From contig NZ_NTGZ01000026.1 in NCBI RefSeq assembly GCF_002551245.1, positions 1 through 45,341 of the forward strand: a stretch of 45,341 bases of DNA. Reading direction: 5' to 3'. Positions 35,288 through 43,632 of the stretch are shown piece after piece. Each line of letters opens with the position of its first letter. Within the stretch, counting starts at the first letter, position 1. The stretch comes from Streptomyces sp. rh34 (GTDB lineage Bacteria; Actinomycetota; Actinomycetes; Streptomycetales; Streptomycetaceae). Made by a program: the position numbers and the translations under genes. Below the pieces are notes generated by a model. It saw only the letters and a program-made list of their open reading frames with translations. It had not been told where the DNA came from and searched no databases.

Positions 35288-36760
35288 ATGCCTCGGACCT
35301 CCGCGTCGCCCCCCACCGCTGACTCCGCGGCCCCCGCCGGCCCCTCGGCGGACTCCGCGCTCACCCACGGCCTCAAACAGCGCCACCTCTCGATGATCGC
35401 CCTCGGCGGGGTGATCGGCGCCGGGCTGTTCGTCGGCTCGGGCGCCGGGATCGCCGCGGCGGGGCCCTCGATCGTCGTCGCCTACGCCATCTCCGGGCTG
35501 CTCGTCATGATGGTGATGCGCATGCTCGGCGAGATGTCGGCCGCCAACCCGGCGTCCGGTTCCTTCTCCGTGCACGCCGAGCGGGCGATCGGCCCGTGGG
35601 CCGGGTTCGCCGCGGGCTGGTCCTTCTGGTTCCTGCTCTGCGTCGCCGTGGGCCTGGAGGGCATCGGGGCCGCGCAGATCGTCAGCGGCTGGCTGCCCGG
35701 GACGCCGGAGTGGGCGTGGGTCGCCCTGTTCATGGTGATCTTCCTCGGGACGAACCTGGCCGCCGTGAAGAACTTCGGCGAGTTCGAGTTCTGGTTCGCC
35801 GCGCTCAAGGTCATCGCGATCACGCTGTTCCTGGTGCTCGGCCTGCTGGCGATCCTCGGCGTGCTGCCCGACACGGACGCGCCCGGCCTCTCCAACCTCA
35901 CGGGGGACGGCGGCTTCCTCCCCCAGGGCATGGACGGGTTCATCATCGGACTCCTCGCCTCCGTCTTCGCGTACGGCGGTCTGGAGACCGTCACCATCGC
36001 GGCGGCCGAGTCGGAGAACCCCGTGCAGGGCGTCGCGAAGGCGGTCCGTACCGCGATGTGGCGCATCGCGGTGTTCTACATCGGCTCGATGGCGGTCATC
36101 GTCACGCTGGTCCCCTGGGACGACCCGAAGGTCGCCGAGGTCGGCCCGTTCTACGCGATGCTCGACCACCTCGGCATCGGGTCGGCCGCGCAGATCATGA
36201 ACGTGGTCATCCTCATCGCGCTGCTCTCCGCGATGAACGCCAACATCTACGGCGCGTCCCGCATGGCCCGGTCGCTGGTCGCCCGGGGGCAGGGCCCGGC
36301 CGTGCTCGGGAAGATCACCTCCGGGGTGCCGCGCAACGCCGTGCTGTTCTCCTCGGTCTTCGGATTCGCGTGCGTGCTGCTCAGCTACTGGCGGCCGGAT
36401 GACGTCTTCCCGTGGCTGCTGAACATGATCGGCGCGGTGATCCTGGTGGTGTGGATCTTCATCGCGGCCTCCCAGCTGATCCTGCGCGGCCGTACCGAGC
36501 GGGAGGCGCCCGAGAAGCTGGTCGTGCGGATGTGGTTCTTCCCCGTCGGCACGATCGTCGCCCTGGTGGCCATGGCGGGCATCTTCCTGCTGATGCTGCG
36601 CCAGCCGGACACCCGGGACCAGCTGCTGGCCACGGGTGCGCTGACCGTGGTGCTGATCGGCATCGGTCTCGTACGTCAGCGGCGGCGGGGCGACACCGGC
36701 GGGAGCGGCGTCGGCGACGGCGGCGACGGCACGGCCGAGATCCCGGCGCAGCGGAAGTAG
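35288..36760 (+). CDS. Amino-acid permease, AAT family (paralogue 3)
   Basis: The 490-residue permease shares with its neighbour the segments HGLKQRHLSMIALGGVIGAG, AVKNFGEFEFWFA and NIYGASRM, and ends in a Gly/Asp-rich tail. It is most similar by eye to paralogue 2, which suggests tandem duplication. Substrate unknown. No strong Shine-Dalgarno precedes ATG 35288. A 24-bp tandem repeat begins two bases after the stop, followed by a terminator hairpin. Confidence 0.93.
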   Translation: MPRTSASPPTADSAAPAGPSADSALTHGLKQRHLSMIALGGVIGAGLFVGSGAGIAAAGPSIVVAYAISGLLVMMVMRMLGEMSAANPASGSFSVHAERAIGPWAGFAAGWSFWFLLCVAVGLEGIGAAQIVSGWLPGTPEWAWVALFMVIFLGTNLAAVKNFGEFEFWFAALKVIAITLFLVLGLLAILGVLPDTDAPGLSNLTGDGGFLPQGMDGFIIGLLASVFAYGGLETVTIAAAESENPVQGVAKAVRTAMWRIAVFYIGSMAVIVTLVPWDDPKVAEVGPFYAMLDHLGIGSAAQIMNVVILIALLSAMNANIYGASRMARSLVARGQGPAVLGKITSGVPRNAVLFSSVFGFACVLLSYWRPDDVFPWLLNMIGAVILVVWIFIAASQLILRGRTEREAPEKLVVRMWFFPVGTIVALVAMAGIFLLMLRQPDTRDQLLATGALTVVLIGIGLVRQRRRGDTGGSGVGDGGDGTAEIPAQRK

Positions 36761-36762
36761 CG

Positions 36763-36875
36763 CCGGTTCCCGCACGCCTCCCGGCACCGGTTCCCGCACG
36801 CCTCCCGGCACCGGTTCCCGCACGCCTCCCGGCACCGGTTCCCGCACGGCTCCCGGCAGCGGTTCCCGCACGACC
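36763..36875. repeat. 24-bp tandem repeat (minisatellite), about 4.7 copies
   Basis: Units at 36763-36786, 36787-36810 and 36811-36834 are identical. The fourth (36835-36858) differs by one base, and a partial fifth runs to 36875. Each unit begins with CCGGTTCCCG and ends in CCCGGCA. The array starts just after the permease stop, in the 3' untranslated region. Copy number probably varies between strains. Confidence 0.9.
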
Positions 36876-36881
36876 TCTACG

Positions 36882-36925
36882 AACGCCGGGCTCCTCCTCG
36901 TACGATCGGGGTGGAGCCCGGCGTT
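36882..36925 (+). terminator. Permease 3 terminator
   Basis: Thirteen-bp perfect arms (36882-36894, 36913-36925) with an 18-nt loop, followed by TTTC, lie just after the tandem repeat. Confidence 0.8.
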
Positions 36926-37064
36926 TCGGCGTCCGGCGTTCCGGTGTGTGGTTCCGGCGCTGCGTGCACCCGTGACCAACAGGACATCGCAGGGCCGGGC
37001 ACCGTACGCCGGGCCGTCATCCGCCCTCGCTTCCGTGGTGGCTCCACCCACCCGAGGAGCCGTC

Positions 37065-38132
37065 ATGTCCGTTGCCCCCAGGCGTCGTTCGATCCTCCTG
37101 GCGACCGCCGCCCTCACCGCCGCGGCCACCGCCCCGGCCGTCGCCGCCCCGGCCGGCCGGCACCCCCACCGCCCTTCGGGCCCCCTGGTCATCGGGCATC
37201 GCGGCGCGGCGGGCTGGCGGCCCGAGCACACCGCGGACGCGTACACCTATGCCGTACGGGCCGGGGCCGACTGGATCGAGCCGGACCTCGTGCCGACGAA
37301 GGACCACGTCCTGGTCGTGCGGCACGAGAACGAGATCGGCGGGACGACGGACGTCGCCGGCCGCCCCGAGTTCGCGGACCGCCGCACCACGAAGACCGTT
37401 GACGGCAAGGCGGTGACCGGCTGGTTCACCGAGGACTTCACGCTGCGCGAACTGAGGACGCTGCGCACGGTGGAACGGCTTCCGCTGGTCCGCGACCGCA
37501 ACACGGTCTTCGACGGGCGGGGCTCGGTGATGACCTTCCAGGAAGTGATCGACCTGGCCCGGCGGCTGTCCCGGGAGTCGGGCCGGCGGATCGCGGTGTT
37601 CCCCGAGACGAAGCACCCGACGTACTTCCGCTCGATCGGGCTGCCGCTGGAGGAGGAGCTGATCCGGGTGATCCGCCGGAACCGGCTGACCGCCCGGGAC
37701 TGCGTCGTTCAGTCCTTCGATCCCGCGAGCCTGCGCCGGGTGGCCGCGGCCCGCCTCGGACTCCCCCTGTGGCAGGCGCTGGGCACGAGCGGCGGCCCGT
37801 ACGGGCACGGGGTCTCCTACCGGGACATGATGACCCCGGCCGGGCTGCGCGAGATCGCCTCGTACGCGGACTGGATCGGCCCGGACAAGTCCTCGCTCGT
37901 CCCGCCGAGCACCCTGCTGGCGGACGCCCACGCGGCAGGCCTGAAGGTCGGGGCGTACACCTTCCGGGCGGAGAACCAGTACCTCCCGGCCGCGTACCGC
38001 CGGGGCAGTGCGCCCACCGCCTTCGGCGACGCGTTCGCCGAGTACGCCTTCCACTACGGGCAGGGCGTGGACGCGGTGGTGACGGACTTCCCGGACCTCG
38101 CGGCGCAGGCGAGGGACGACCTGCGGGCATAA
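37065..38132 (+). CDS. glpQ: Secreted glycerophosphodiester phosphodiesterase
   Basis: The 355-residue enzyme hydrolyses glycerophosphodiesters to glycerol 3-phosphate and an alcohol. A signal peptide with an arginine cluster (PRRRSILL, possibly Tat-type) and an Ala-x-Ala cleavage region near residue 28 shows export. The GDPD catalytic set is present: GHRGAAGWRPEHT (H45, R46, E54), E72-x-D74 and H87. The end VDAVVTDFPDLA is typical. The frame is open upstream, but ATG 37065 has GAGGAG five bases before it and starts the signal peptide. It may supply phosphate or glycerol from membrane lipids. Confidence 0.93.
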   Translation: MSVAPRRRSILLATAALTAAATAPAVAAPAGRHPHRPSGPLVIGHRGAAGWRPEHTADAYTYAVRAGADWIEPDLVPTKDHVLVVRHENEIGGTTDVAGRPEFADRRTTKTVDGKAVTGWFTEDFTLRELRTLRTVERLPLVRDRNTVFDGRGSVMTFQEVIDLARRLSRESGRRIAVFPETKHPTYFRSIGLPLEEELIRVIRRNRLTARDCVVQSFDPASLRRVAAARLGLPLWQALGTSGGPYGHGVSYRDMMTPAGLREIASYADWIGPDKSSLVPPSTLLADAHAAGLKVGAYTFRAENQYLPAAYRRGSAPTAFGDAFAEYAFHYGQGVDAVVTDFPDLAAQARDDLRA

Positions 38133-38273
38133 CTCCCGCCGTGCGGGGGCGGGTTGCCCGGCGGTCCGGATGTGGGCCGTCGGGAAGCGCGGGGCGGGGC
38201 GGACGACGGCGCGGGGCCGGATGTGGAAACGTTCCGGTGACAGCGCTGCCTCCTTCCCGGAAGGGACCACGCC

Positions 38274-39509
38274 ATGACCGCCCCGCACGTTTTCCCCCTG
38301 GAGCCCACCCCGATACACGTGGCCGACCGGGTTCTCGACGACCTGCGCGCCCGTCTCGCACGGACCCGGCCGCCGCTGGACGAGGGGAACGAGGACTGGT
38401 CCTACGGCGTTCCGGACCGTTACCTGCGCGAGCTGGTCGCCCACTGGCGGGACGGTTACGACTGGCGCGCGGCCGAGGCCGCCATCAACGCCCACGAGCA
38501 GTACCGGGTGAGCGTCGACGGCGTCCCCGTGCACTTCATGCGCCGGCCCGGCCGGGGCCCCCGCCCGATCCCGCTGATCCTCACCCACGGCTGGCCGTGG
38601 ACGTTCTGGCACTGGTCGAAGGTGATCGGCCCCCTCGCCGACCCGGCGGCGTACGGCGGTGACCCGGCCGACGCGTTCGACGTCATCGTGCCGTCGCTGC
38701 CCGGTTTCGGTTTCCCCGGCCCGCTCACCGGCTTTCCGGACGTCAACTTCTGGAAGGTGTCCGACCTCTGGCACACCCTGATGACCGAGACACTGGGGTA
38801 CGAGAAGTACGCCGCCGGGGGCTGCGACATCGGCGGGATCGTCTCCAGCCAGCTCGGCCACAAGTACGCCGACGAGCTGTACGGCATCCACATCGGCTCC
38901 GGGCTCCCGCTCGACTTCTTCACCGGCCCCCGCGCCTGGGACTTCGCCCGGAACCGGCCCCTCACCGACGATCAGCCCGCCGACGTCCGCGCCCGGGTCG
39001 TCGAGCAGGACCGCCGCTGGGCGCCGCACCTCGCCGTGCACATGCTCGACGGCGCCACCCTGGCCCACGGGCTCAGCGACTCCCCCGCCGGGCTGCTCGC
39101 CTGGCTGCTGGAGCGGTGGAACGCCTGGAGCGACAACGGCGGCGACCTGGCGTCCGTCTTCAGCGCGGACGACCTGCTGACCCACGCGACGATCTACTGG
39201 GTGAACAACTCCATCGCCACGTCGATGCGTTACTACGCCAACGCCAACCGCTACCCCTGGGCCCCGGCGCACGACCGCACCCCGGTCGTGCAGGCACCGG
39301 TCGGCCTCACCCTCGTCACGTACGAGAACCCGCCCGGCGTCCACACCGCCGACGAGCGCGTCCGGGCGTTCGAGAACGGACCGCAGGCGGACTGGTTCAA
39401 CCACGTCAACGTCAACGCCCATGACCACGGAGGCCACTTCATCCCCTGGGAGAACCCCGACGCGTGGGTGAGCGACCTGCGCCGCACCTTCCGCGGCCGT
39501 AGGCCCTGA
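38274..39509 (+). CDS. Epoxide hydrolase (alpha/beta-hydrolase with EHN domain)
   Basis: The 411-residue enzyme has the N-terminal EHN cap typical of microsomal-type epoxide hydrolases (about residues 6-110). It also has the oxyanion motif HGWPWT (105-110), the nucleophile D185 in GGCDIGGI, and the catalytic histidine H388 in GGHFIPWENPD. The motif SMRYYAN supplies a possible epoxide-activating tyrosine. It opens epoxides to diols; the natural substrate is unknown. ATG 38274 has GGAAGG upstream. It ends 27 bp from the convergent dps stop. Confidence 0.92.
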   Translation: MTAPHVFPLEPTPIHVADRVLDDLRARLARTRPPLDEGNEDWSYGVPDRYLRELVAHWRDGYDWRAAEAAINAHEQYRVSVDGVPVHFMRRPGRGPRPIPLILTHGWPWTFWHWSKVIGPLADPAAYGGDPADAFDVIVPSLPGFGFPGPLTGFPDVNFWKVSDLWHTLMTETLGYEKYAAGGCDIGGIVSSQLGHKYADELYGIHIGSGLPLDFFTGPRAWDFARNRPLTDDQPADVRARVVEQDRRWAPHLAVHMLDGATLAHGLSDSPAGLLAWLLERWNAWSDNGGDLASVFSADDLLTHATIYWVNNSIATSMRYYANANRYPWAPAHDRTPVVQAPVGLTLVTYENPPGVHTADERVRAFENGPQADWFNHVNVNAHDHGGHFIPWENPDAWVSDLRRTFRGRRP

Positions 39510-39536
39510 ACCACCTCGTCCAGGGCCCGGGCCTCC

Positions 39537-40208
39537 TCAGCGGGTGGTGCGCCTGCTCGCCGTGGTCTTCTTGGCCGCCTTCTTGGCGGTCTTCTTCGCC
39601 GGGGCGGGCAGTGCCGTCTTCTTGGCGGGGGTGCGCTTGGCGGCGGCCCGCTTCGGGGACGCGGCCTCGGCGGCCGCTTCCTCGGTGACCGCGCCGGCGT
39701 TCGACAGGGTGCCGGAGCCGGACTCCAGGTGGGCCCGGACGAACCACTGGAACTGCTCCAGGCCGCGCAGGTGCTCGATGAGCAGGTCCTCGGTGACGGG
39801 GTCGATCTCGCCGGCCTTCTCGACCGCCTCACGGTGGTCCTCGATGATCCCCGTGTAGACGAGGTCCAGGGCGCCGAGGTGGGCGATGGCGTCGGCGCGG
39901 CCGACGCTGTAGTCGTCCCAGGTGCGCTCCCTGACCAGGGCGCCCGGGGTGCCGTTCGGCTCGCCGCCGAGGGCGGAGATGCGCTCGGCGGCGGCGTCGG
40001 CCATGTCCCGTACGGCGGCGGTCTGCGGGTCGAGCATCTCGTGGACGGCGATGAAGTGCGGCCCGACGACGTTCCAGTGGATGTGCTTGAGCGTGAGCGC
40101 GAGGTCGTTGAGCGCGTGCAGGCGCGGCGTCAGGAGGTCGATGACCTGTCGGCCCTCGTCGACGCCGAGGCCGGGAACGGTGTAGCGGGGGGTGCGTGCG
40201 GGGGGCAT
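39537..40208 (-). CDS. dps: Dps ferritin-like protein with histone-like lysine-rich tail
   Basis: The first 170 residues form a Dps four-helix bundle with ferroxidase-type residues H44-W45, H56 and D60 (HIHWNVVGPHFIAVHEMLD). Dps proteins oxidise and store iron and protect DNA. The last 50 residues are unlike standard Dps. After an acidic/alanine linker, residues 186-223 hold ten lysines and five arginines in PAKK/AAKK repeats, resembling histone H1 or the HupS tail. This tail probably binds DNA. ATG 40208 has GAGGAG upstream. It is followed by an epoxide hydrolase on the other strand and preceded by transketolase on the same strand. Confidence 0.93.
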   Translation of the reverse strand: MPPARTPRYTVPGLGVDEGRQVIDLLTPRLHALNDLALTLKHIHWNVVGPHFIAVHEMLDPQTAAVRDMADAAAERISALGGEPNGTPGALVRERTWDDYSVGRADAIAHLGALDLVYTGIIEDHREAVEKAGEIDPVTEDLLIEHLRGLEQFQWFVRAHLESGSGTLSNAGAVTEEAAAEAASPKRAAAKRTPAKKTALPAPAKKTAKKAAKKTTASRRTTR

Positions 40209-40286
40209 GGGGCTCCTCTGGGGGGGGGTGAACAGCGGTGATGGTTGATGGTTGACGGTGGTGGTGGTTGTGGGGGGGGAGGTCGC

Positions 40287-42506
40287 CTAGCCGACGTCTC
40301 CGGTGCCGCCTTCGACCGGGGCGGCGCCGGCGCGCTCCCCGCCGGGCCGGACGGCTCCGGCCGCCGCGCGGATGCTCTCCTGTGCGGCGTCGGCGACGGC
40401 ACGGGGTGTGATGCCGAACTCCTCGTACAGGCGCTCGTAGGCGGCGGACGCGCCGAAGTGCTCCAGGCTGACCATGCGGCCCGCGTCCCCCACCACGTCG
40501 CGCCAGCCCTGGGCGACGGCTGCCTCGACGCTGACCCGGGCCCGGACCTCGGGCGGCAGGACCGCGTCCTGGTAGGCGTACGGCTGCTCGGCGAACCACT
40601 CGCGGCAGGGCAGGGAGACCACCCGCGCGTCGCGCCCCTCGGCGGCCAGCAACTCCCGCGCCTCCAGAGCGATGTGGACCTCCGACCCGGTCGCGACGAG
40701 GATGACATCGGGCGTCCCGCCCCGGCTGTCGGCGAGTACGTAGCCGCCCCGGGCGGCCCCCTCGGCGGGGGCGTACGCGTCGTCCCCCCGCTCCAGGACG
40801 GGCAGCGGCTGCCGGGTCAGGGCGAGACCGGCGGGCCGGTCGTGGTGCTCCAGGACGGTGCGCCAGCACACGGCCGTCTCGTTCGCGTCGGCGGGCCGTA
40901 CGACGTCGAGGCCGGGGATCGCGCGGAGGGCGGCGAGCTGCTCGACGGGCTGGTGGGTGGGGCCGTCCTCGCCCAGGCCGATGGAGTCATGGGTCCAGAC
41001 GTAGGTGACCGGGAGCTTCATCAGGGCGGCGAGCCGGACGGCCGGGCGCATGTAGTCGCTGAAGATCAGGAACGTACCGCCGTAGGGGCGGGTGAGGCTC
41101 TGCAGGGCGATGCCGTTGAGGATCGCGCCCATGGCGTGCTCGCGGATGCCGAAGTGGAGCGTGCGGCCGTAGGGGTCGCCGGGGAACTCGTCGGTCTGCT
41201 TGCGCTCCGGTACGAAGGACGGCTCGCCCTCCATGGTGGTGTTGTTGCTCCCCGCGAGGTCGGCCGAGCCGCCCCACAGTTCGGGCAGCACGGGGGCCAG
41301 CGCGGTGAGCACATCGCCGGACGCCTTGCGGGTGGCGATGCCCTTGGGGTCGGGGTCGAAGACGGGCAGGCTGTCGGCCCAGCCCTCGGGGAGCCTCTGC
41401 TCCCGCAGCCGGTCGAGGAGTCGGGCGCGTTCGGGGTGGGCGGCGCGCCACTCCTGATAGCCGGGCTCCCAGGCGCGATGGGCCTCGGCGCCGCGCTCGA
41501 CGACCGCGCGGGCGTGCTTCAGCACGTCGTCCTCGACGGGGAAGTCGGCGTCCGGGTCGAAGCCGAGCAGCTTCTTGGTGGCGGCGACCTCGTCGTCGCC
41601 GAGCGCGGAGCCGTGCGCCTTGCCGGTGTTCTGCTTGGTGGGCGCGGGCCAGCCGATGATCGTGCGCAGCAGGATCAGGGAGGGGCGGCCGCTCTCGCTC
41701 TTCGCGGCCTCGACGGCGGCGAGCAGGGCGTCGACGTCCTCGACGTAGTCGCCGGTCCGGGTGAAGTCGACCGTCTGGACGTGCCAGCCGTACGCGGCGT
41801 AGCGGGCGGCGACGTCCTCGCTGAAGGAGATGTCGGTGTCGTCCTCGATGGAGATGTGGTTGGAGTCGTAGAAGACCACCAGATTCCCGAGCTCCTGGTG
41901 TCCCGCCAGTGAACTGGCCTCGGCCGTCACACCCTCCATCAGGTCGCCGTCGGAGGCGACGACGTACACGTGGTGGTCGAAGGGGCTCGTGCCGGCCGGG
42001 GCGTCGGGGTCGAGGAGGCCACGCTCGCGCCGGGCCGCCATGGCCATGCCGACGGCGGAGGCCAGCCCCTGCCCCAGCGGCCCGGTGGTGATCTCGACGC
42101 CCCTGGTGTGCCGGTACTCCGGGTGGCCGGGGGTGGTGGAACCCCAGGTGCGCAGCGCCTCCAGATCCGCGAGCTCCATGCCGTAGCCGCTCAGGTACAG
42201 CTGGATGTAGAGGGTGAGGCTGGAGTGTCCGCAGGACAGCACGAAGCGGTCCCGGCCGAGCCATTGGTCGTCGGCCGGGTCGTGCCGCATCACCTGCTGG
42301 AACAGCAGGTACGCCAGCGGGGCCAGGCTCATCGCGGTGCCCGGGTGGCCGTGGCCCGCCTTCTGTACGGCGTCGGCGGCCAGCACCCGCACGGTGTCGA
42401 CGGCGCGGACGTCGAGCGGCTCCCAGCCCGCCGCGTCCGCGAGGGGCGGGGCCAGTCGCGGATCGCGACCGTCGTTCGGGCCGTTCGGCGTTTCGGGGGG
42501 TGCCAT
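40287..42506 (-). CDS. tkt: Transketolase
   Basis: The 739-residue thiamine-diphosphate enzyme moves two-carbon units in the pentose phosphate pathway. The TPP motif is in SDGDLMEGVTAEASSLAGHQELGNLVVFYDSNHISI. The substrate-binding stretch GHGHPGTAMSLAPLAYLLF and the catalytic glutamate region HFGIREHAMGAILNG are present. ATG 42506 has AGGAGGAC upstream; the 54-codon extension to 42668 is not coding. It lies apart from the usual tkt-tal-zwf operon context, so it is probably a second or stand-alone copy, but that cannot be checked here. Confidence 0.95.
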   Translation of the reverse strand: MAPPETPNGPNDGRDPRLAPPLADAAGWEPLDVRAVDTVRVLAADAVQKAGHGHPGTAMSLAPLAYLLFQQVMRHDPADDQWLGRDRFVLSCGHSSLTLYIQLYLSGYGMELADLEALRTWGSTTPGHPEYRHTRGVEITTGPLGQGLASAVGMAMAARRERGLLDPDAPAGTSPFDHHVYVVASDGDLMEGVTAEASSLAGHQELGNLVVFYDSNHISIEDDTDISFSEDVAARYAAYGWHVQTVDFTRTGDYVEDVDALLAAVEAAKSESGRPSLILLRTIIGWPAPTKQNTGKAHGSALGDDEVAATKKLLGFDPDADFPVEDDVLKHARAVVERGAEAHRAWEPGYQEWRAAHPERARLLDRLREQRLPEGWADSLPVFDPDPKGIATRKASGDVLTALAPVLPELWGGSADLAGSNNTTMEGEPSFVPERKQTDEFPGDPYGRTLHFGIREHAMGAILNGIALQSLTRPYGGTFLIFSDYMRPAVRLAALMKLPVTYVWTHDSIGLGEDGPTHQPVEQLAALRAIPGLDVVRPADANETAVCWRTVLEHHDRPAGLALTRQPLPVLERGDDAYAPAEGAARGGYVLADSRGGTPDVILVATGSEVHIALEARELLAAEGRDARVVSLPCREWFAEQPYAYQDAVLPPEVRARVSVEAAVAQGWRDVVGDAGRMVSLEHFGASAAYERLYEEFGITPRAVADAAQESIRAAAGAVRPGGERAGAAPVEGGTGDVG

Positions 42507-42820
42507 CAAGTCCTCCTGATCAGCGGGGCGGGGCGGGCAGCGGACGGCGCGACCGTGGTCCCGGCCCCGTGCCGCCCGGCTGCCTGGCCGGGTCCCCCGG
42601 AACGACGGGACCAAACGCGCGACGGCCACGCAGCACGGAATAAGGAGCAAATCACCTTTGGCGGGCAAACGGGAGGAAGGGAGGGGGAAGGGAAGCGCGG
42701 TGCCGTTGGTCCTAGGCCGAAGGGCTGATCATTTCGGAGCACTCCTGCTGTTAGCCTGCTCTTGCACATAGGTTGCAATAACAACTGGACGGCATTCCCA
42801 GCAGTCGGAGGGCTCGCATC
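42507..42820. other. 314-bp divergent gap (tkt / sodF)
   Basis: No gene is seen. Next to sodF it contains the Nur operator and, further out, purine-rich G/A tracts around 42660-42700. Promoters for both genes must lie here. Confidence 0.6.
42762..42778. promoter_or_regulatory. Nur box (nickel-responsive operator) of sodF
   Basis: TTGCAC-ATAGG-TTGCAA matches the Streptomyces Nur consensus tTGCaa-N5-ttGCAA, with one half-site perfect and the other off by one base. It lies 42 bp upstream of the sodF ATG, where Nur is known to repress sodF in the presence of nickel. Confidence 0.85.
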
Positions 42821-43462
42821 ATGGCCACGTACACGCTCCCGGAACTCCCGTACGACTACGCGGCGCTCGAACCGGTCATCAACCCGCAGATCATCGAGCT
42901 GCACCACGACAAGCACCACGCCGCGTACGTCAAGGGCGCGAACGACACCCTGGAGCAGCTGGAAGAGGCCCGCGACAAGGAGGCCTGGGGCGCGATCAAC
43001 GGCCTCCAGAAGAACCTCGCGTTCCATCTCTCCGGTCACATCCTGCACTCGATCTACTGGCACAACATGACCGGCGACGGCGGCGGCGAGCCCCTCGCGG
43101 CGGACGGCGTGGGCGACCTCGCCGATGCGATCACCGACTCCTTCGGCTCCTTCGCGGGCTTCAAGTCCCAGCTGACGAAGGCCGCGGCCACCACCCAGGG
43201 TTCCGGCTGGGGCGTGCTCGCGTACGAGCCCGTGAGCGGCAGGCTGATCGTCGAGCAGGTCTACGACCACCAGGGCAACGTCGGCCAGGGCTCGGTCCCG
43301 GTCCTCGTGTTCGACGCCTGGGAGCACGCCTTCTACCTGCAGTACAAGAACCAGAAGGTGGACTTCATCGAGGCGATGTGGCGGGTCGTCAACTGGCAGG
43401 ACGTGGCGAAGCGTTACGCCGCCGCCAAGGAGCGCGCGGACGTGCTGCTGCTCGCCCCCTGA
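42821..43462 (+). CDS. sodF: Iron superoxide dismutase
   Basis: The 213-residue Fe/Mn-family enzyme converts superoxide to hydrogen peroxide and oxygen. Metal ligands are H28 (ELHHDKHH), H76 (LHSIYW), D165 and H169 (DAWEHAFY). In Streptomyces this is the iron enzyme SodF, made when nickel is scarce, while SodN is used when nickel is present. ATG 42821 has GGAGGG nine bases upstream. The promoter carries a Nur box, and the 3' UTR probably gives an sRNA against sodN. Confidence 0.97.
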   Translation: MATYTLPELPYDYAALEPVINPQIIELHHDKHHAAYVKGANDTLEQLEEARDKEAWGAINGLQKNLAFHLSGHILHSIYWHNMTGDGGGEPLAADGVGDLADAITDSFGSFAGFKSQLTKAAATTQGSGWGVLAYEPVSGRLIVEQVYDHQGNVGQGSVPVLVFDAWEHAFYLQYKNQKVDFIEAMWRVVNWQDVAKRYAAAKERADVLLLAP

Positions 43463-43496
43463 CCGGGCACCGGCACGCCGCCCCACCACCACGGAC

Positions 43497-43586
43497 GTCC
43501 TGCCTCGTGATCGTCTTCTCAACCTTCACCTCGGCAGGCGGATGAACGGAGAGCCCCCGCGAGGACATGACTCGCGGGGGCTCTCC
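43497..43586 (+). ncRNA. Probable s-SodF-type small RNA in the sodF 3' UTR
   Basis: In S. coelicolor a 90-nt RNA processed from the 3' end of sodF mRNA represses sodN by pairing near its ribosome site. Here the 124-nt 3' UTR ends in a strong hairpin, and the last 90 nt run from about 43497 to 43586. Within it a CCTGCC/GGCAGG stem (43499-43504, 43533-43538) exposes a 28-nt loop that includes CCTTCACCTC (43523-43532), complementary to a GAGGTGAAGG-type Shine-Dalgarno. The 5' end is inferred from the known length. Confidence 0.6.
43548..43586 (+). terminator. sodF / sRNA terminator
   Basis: Perfect 16-bp GC-rich arms (43548-43563, 43571-43586) with a 7-nt loop. It ends the sodF mRNA and would form the 3' end of the small RNA. 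Confidence 0.9.
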
Positions 43587-43596
43587 CATGGCACCT

Positions 43597-43624
43597 GTTT
43601 AGCTACTTAGCTCATGTGCTAAAC
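43597..43624. promoter_or_regulatory. Operator/promoter of the arsR-type gene
   Basis: GTTTAGC at 43597-43603 and GCTAAAC at 43618-43624 form an inverted repeat 14 bp apart, with a further TTAGCT copy between them. The second arm overlaps a TAAACA -10 candidate seven bases before the ATG, and the first arm sits at the -35 position. This fits autorepression by the encoded regulator. Confidence 0.6.
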
Positions 43625-43632
43625 ATGCATCC

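Larger units (their letters stand above)
36761..37064. other. 304-bp gap: minisatellite, terminator and GDPD leader
   Basis: The gap between permease 3 and the glycerophosphodiesterase holds the 24-bp repeat array, the hairpin at 36882-36925, and about 140 bp of upstream sequence for the next gene. An open frame crosses it but lacks coding character. Confidence 0.6.

Noticed and set aside
36763..36875. CRISPR array
   Set aside because: The units are contiguous 24-bp tandem copies without unique spacers, and no cas genes are near.
31453..39509. Biosynthetic gene cluster around the FAD oxidoreductase and epoxide hydrolase
   Set aside because: The two genes are separated by transporters and housekeeping-type genes; no synthase, cyclase, carrier protein or pathway regulator is present.
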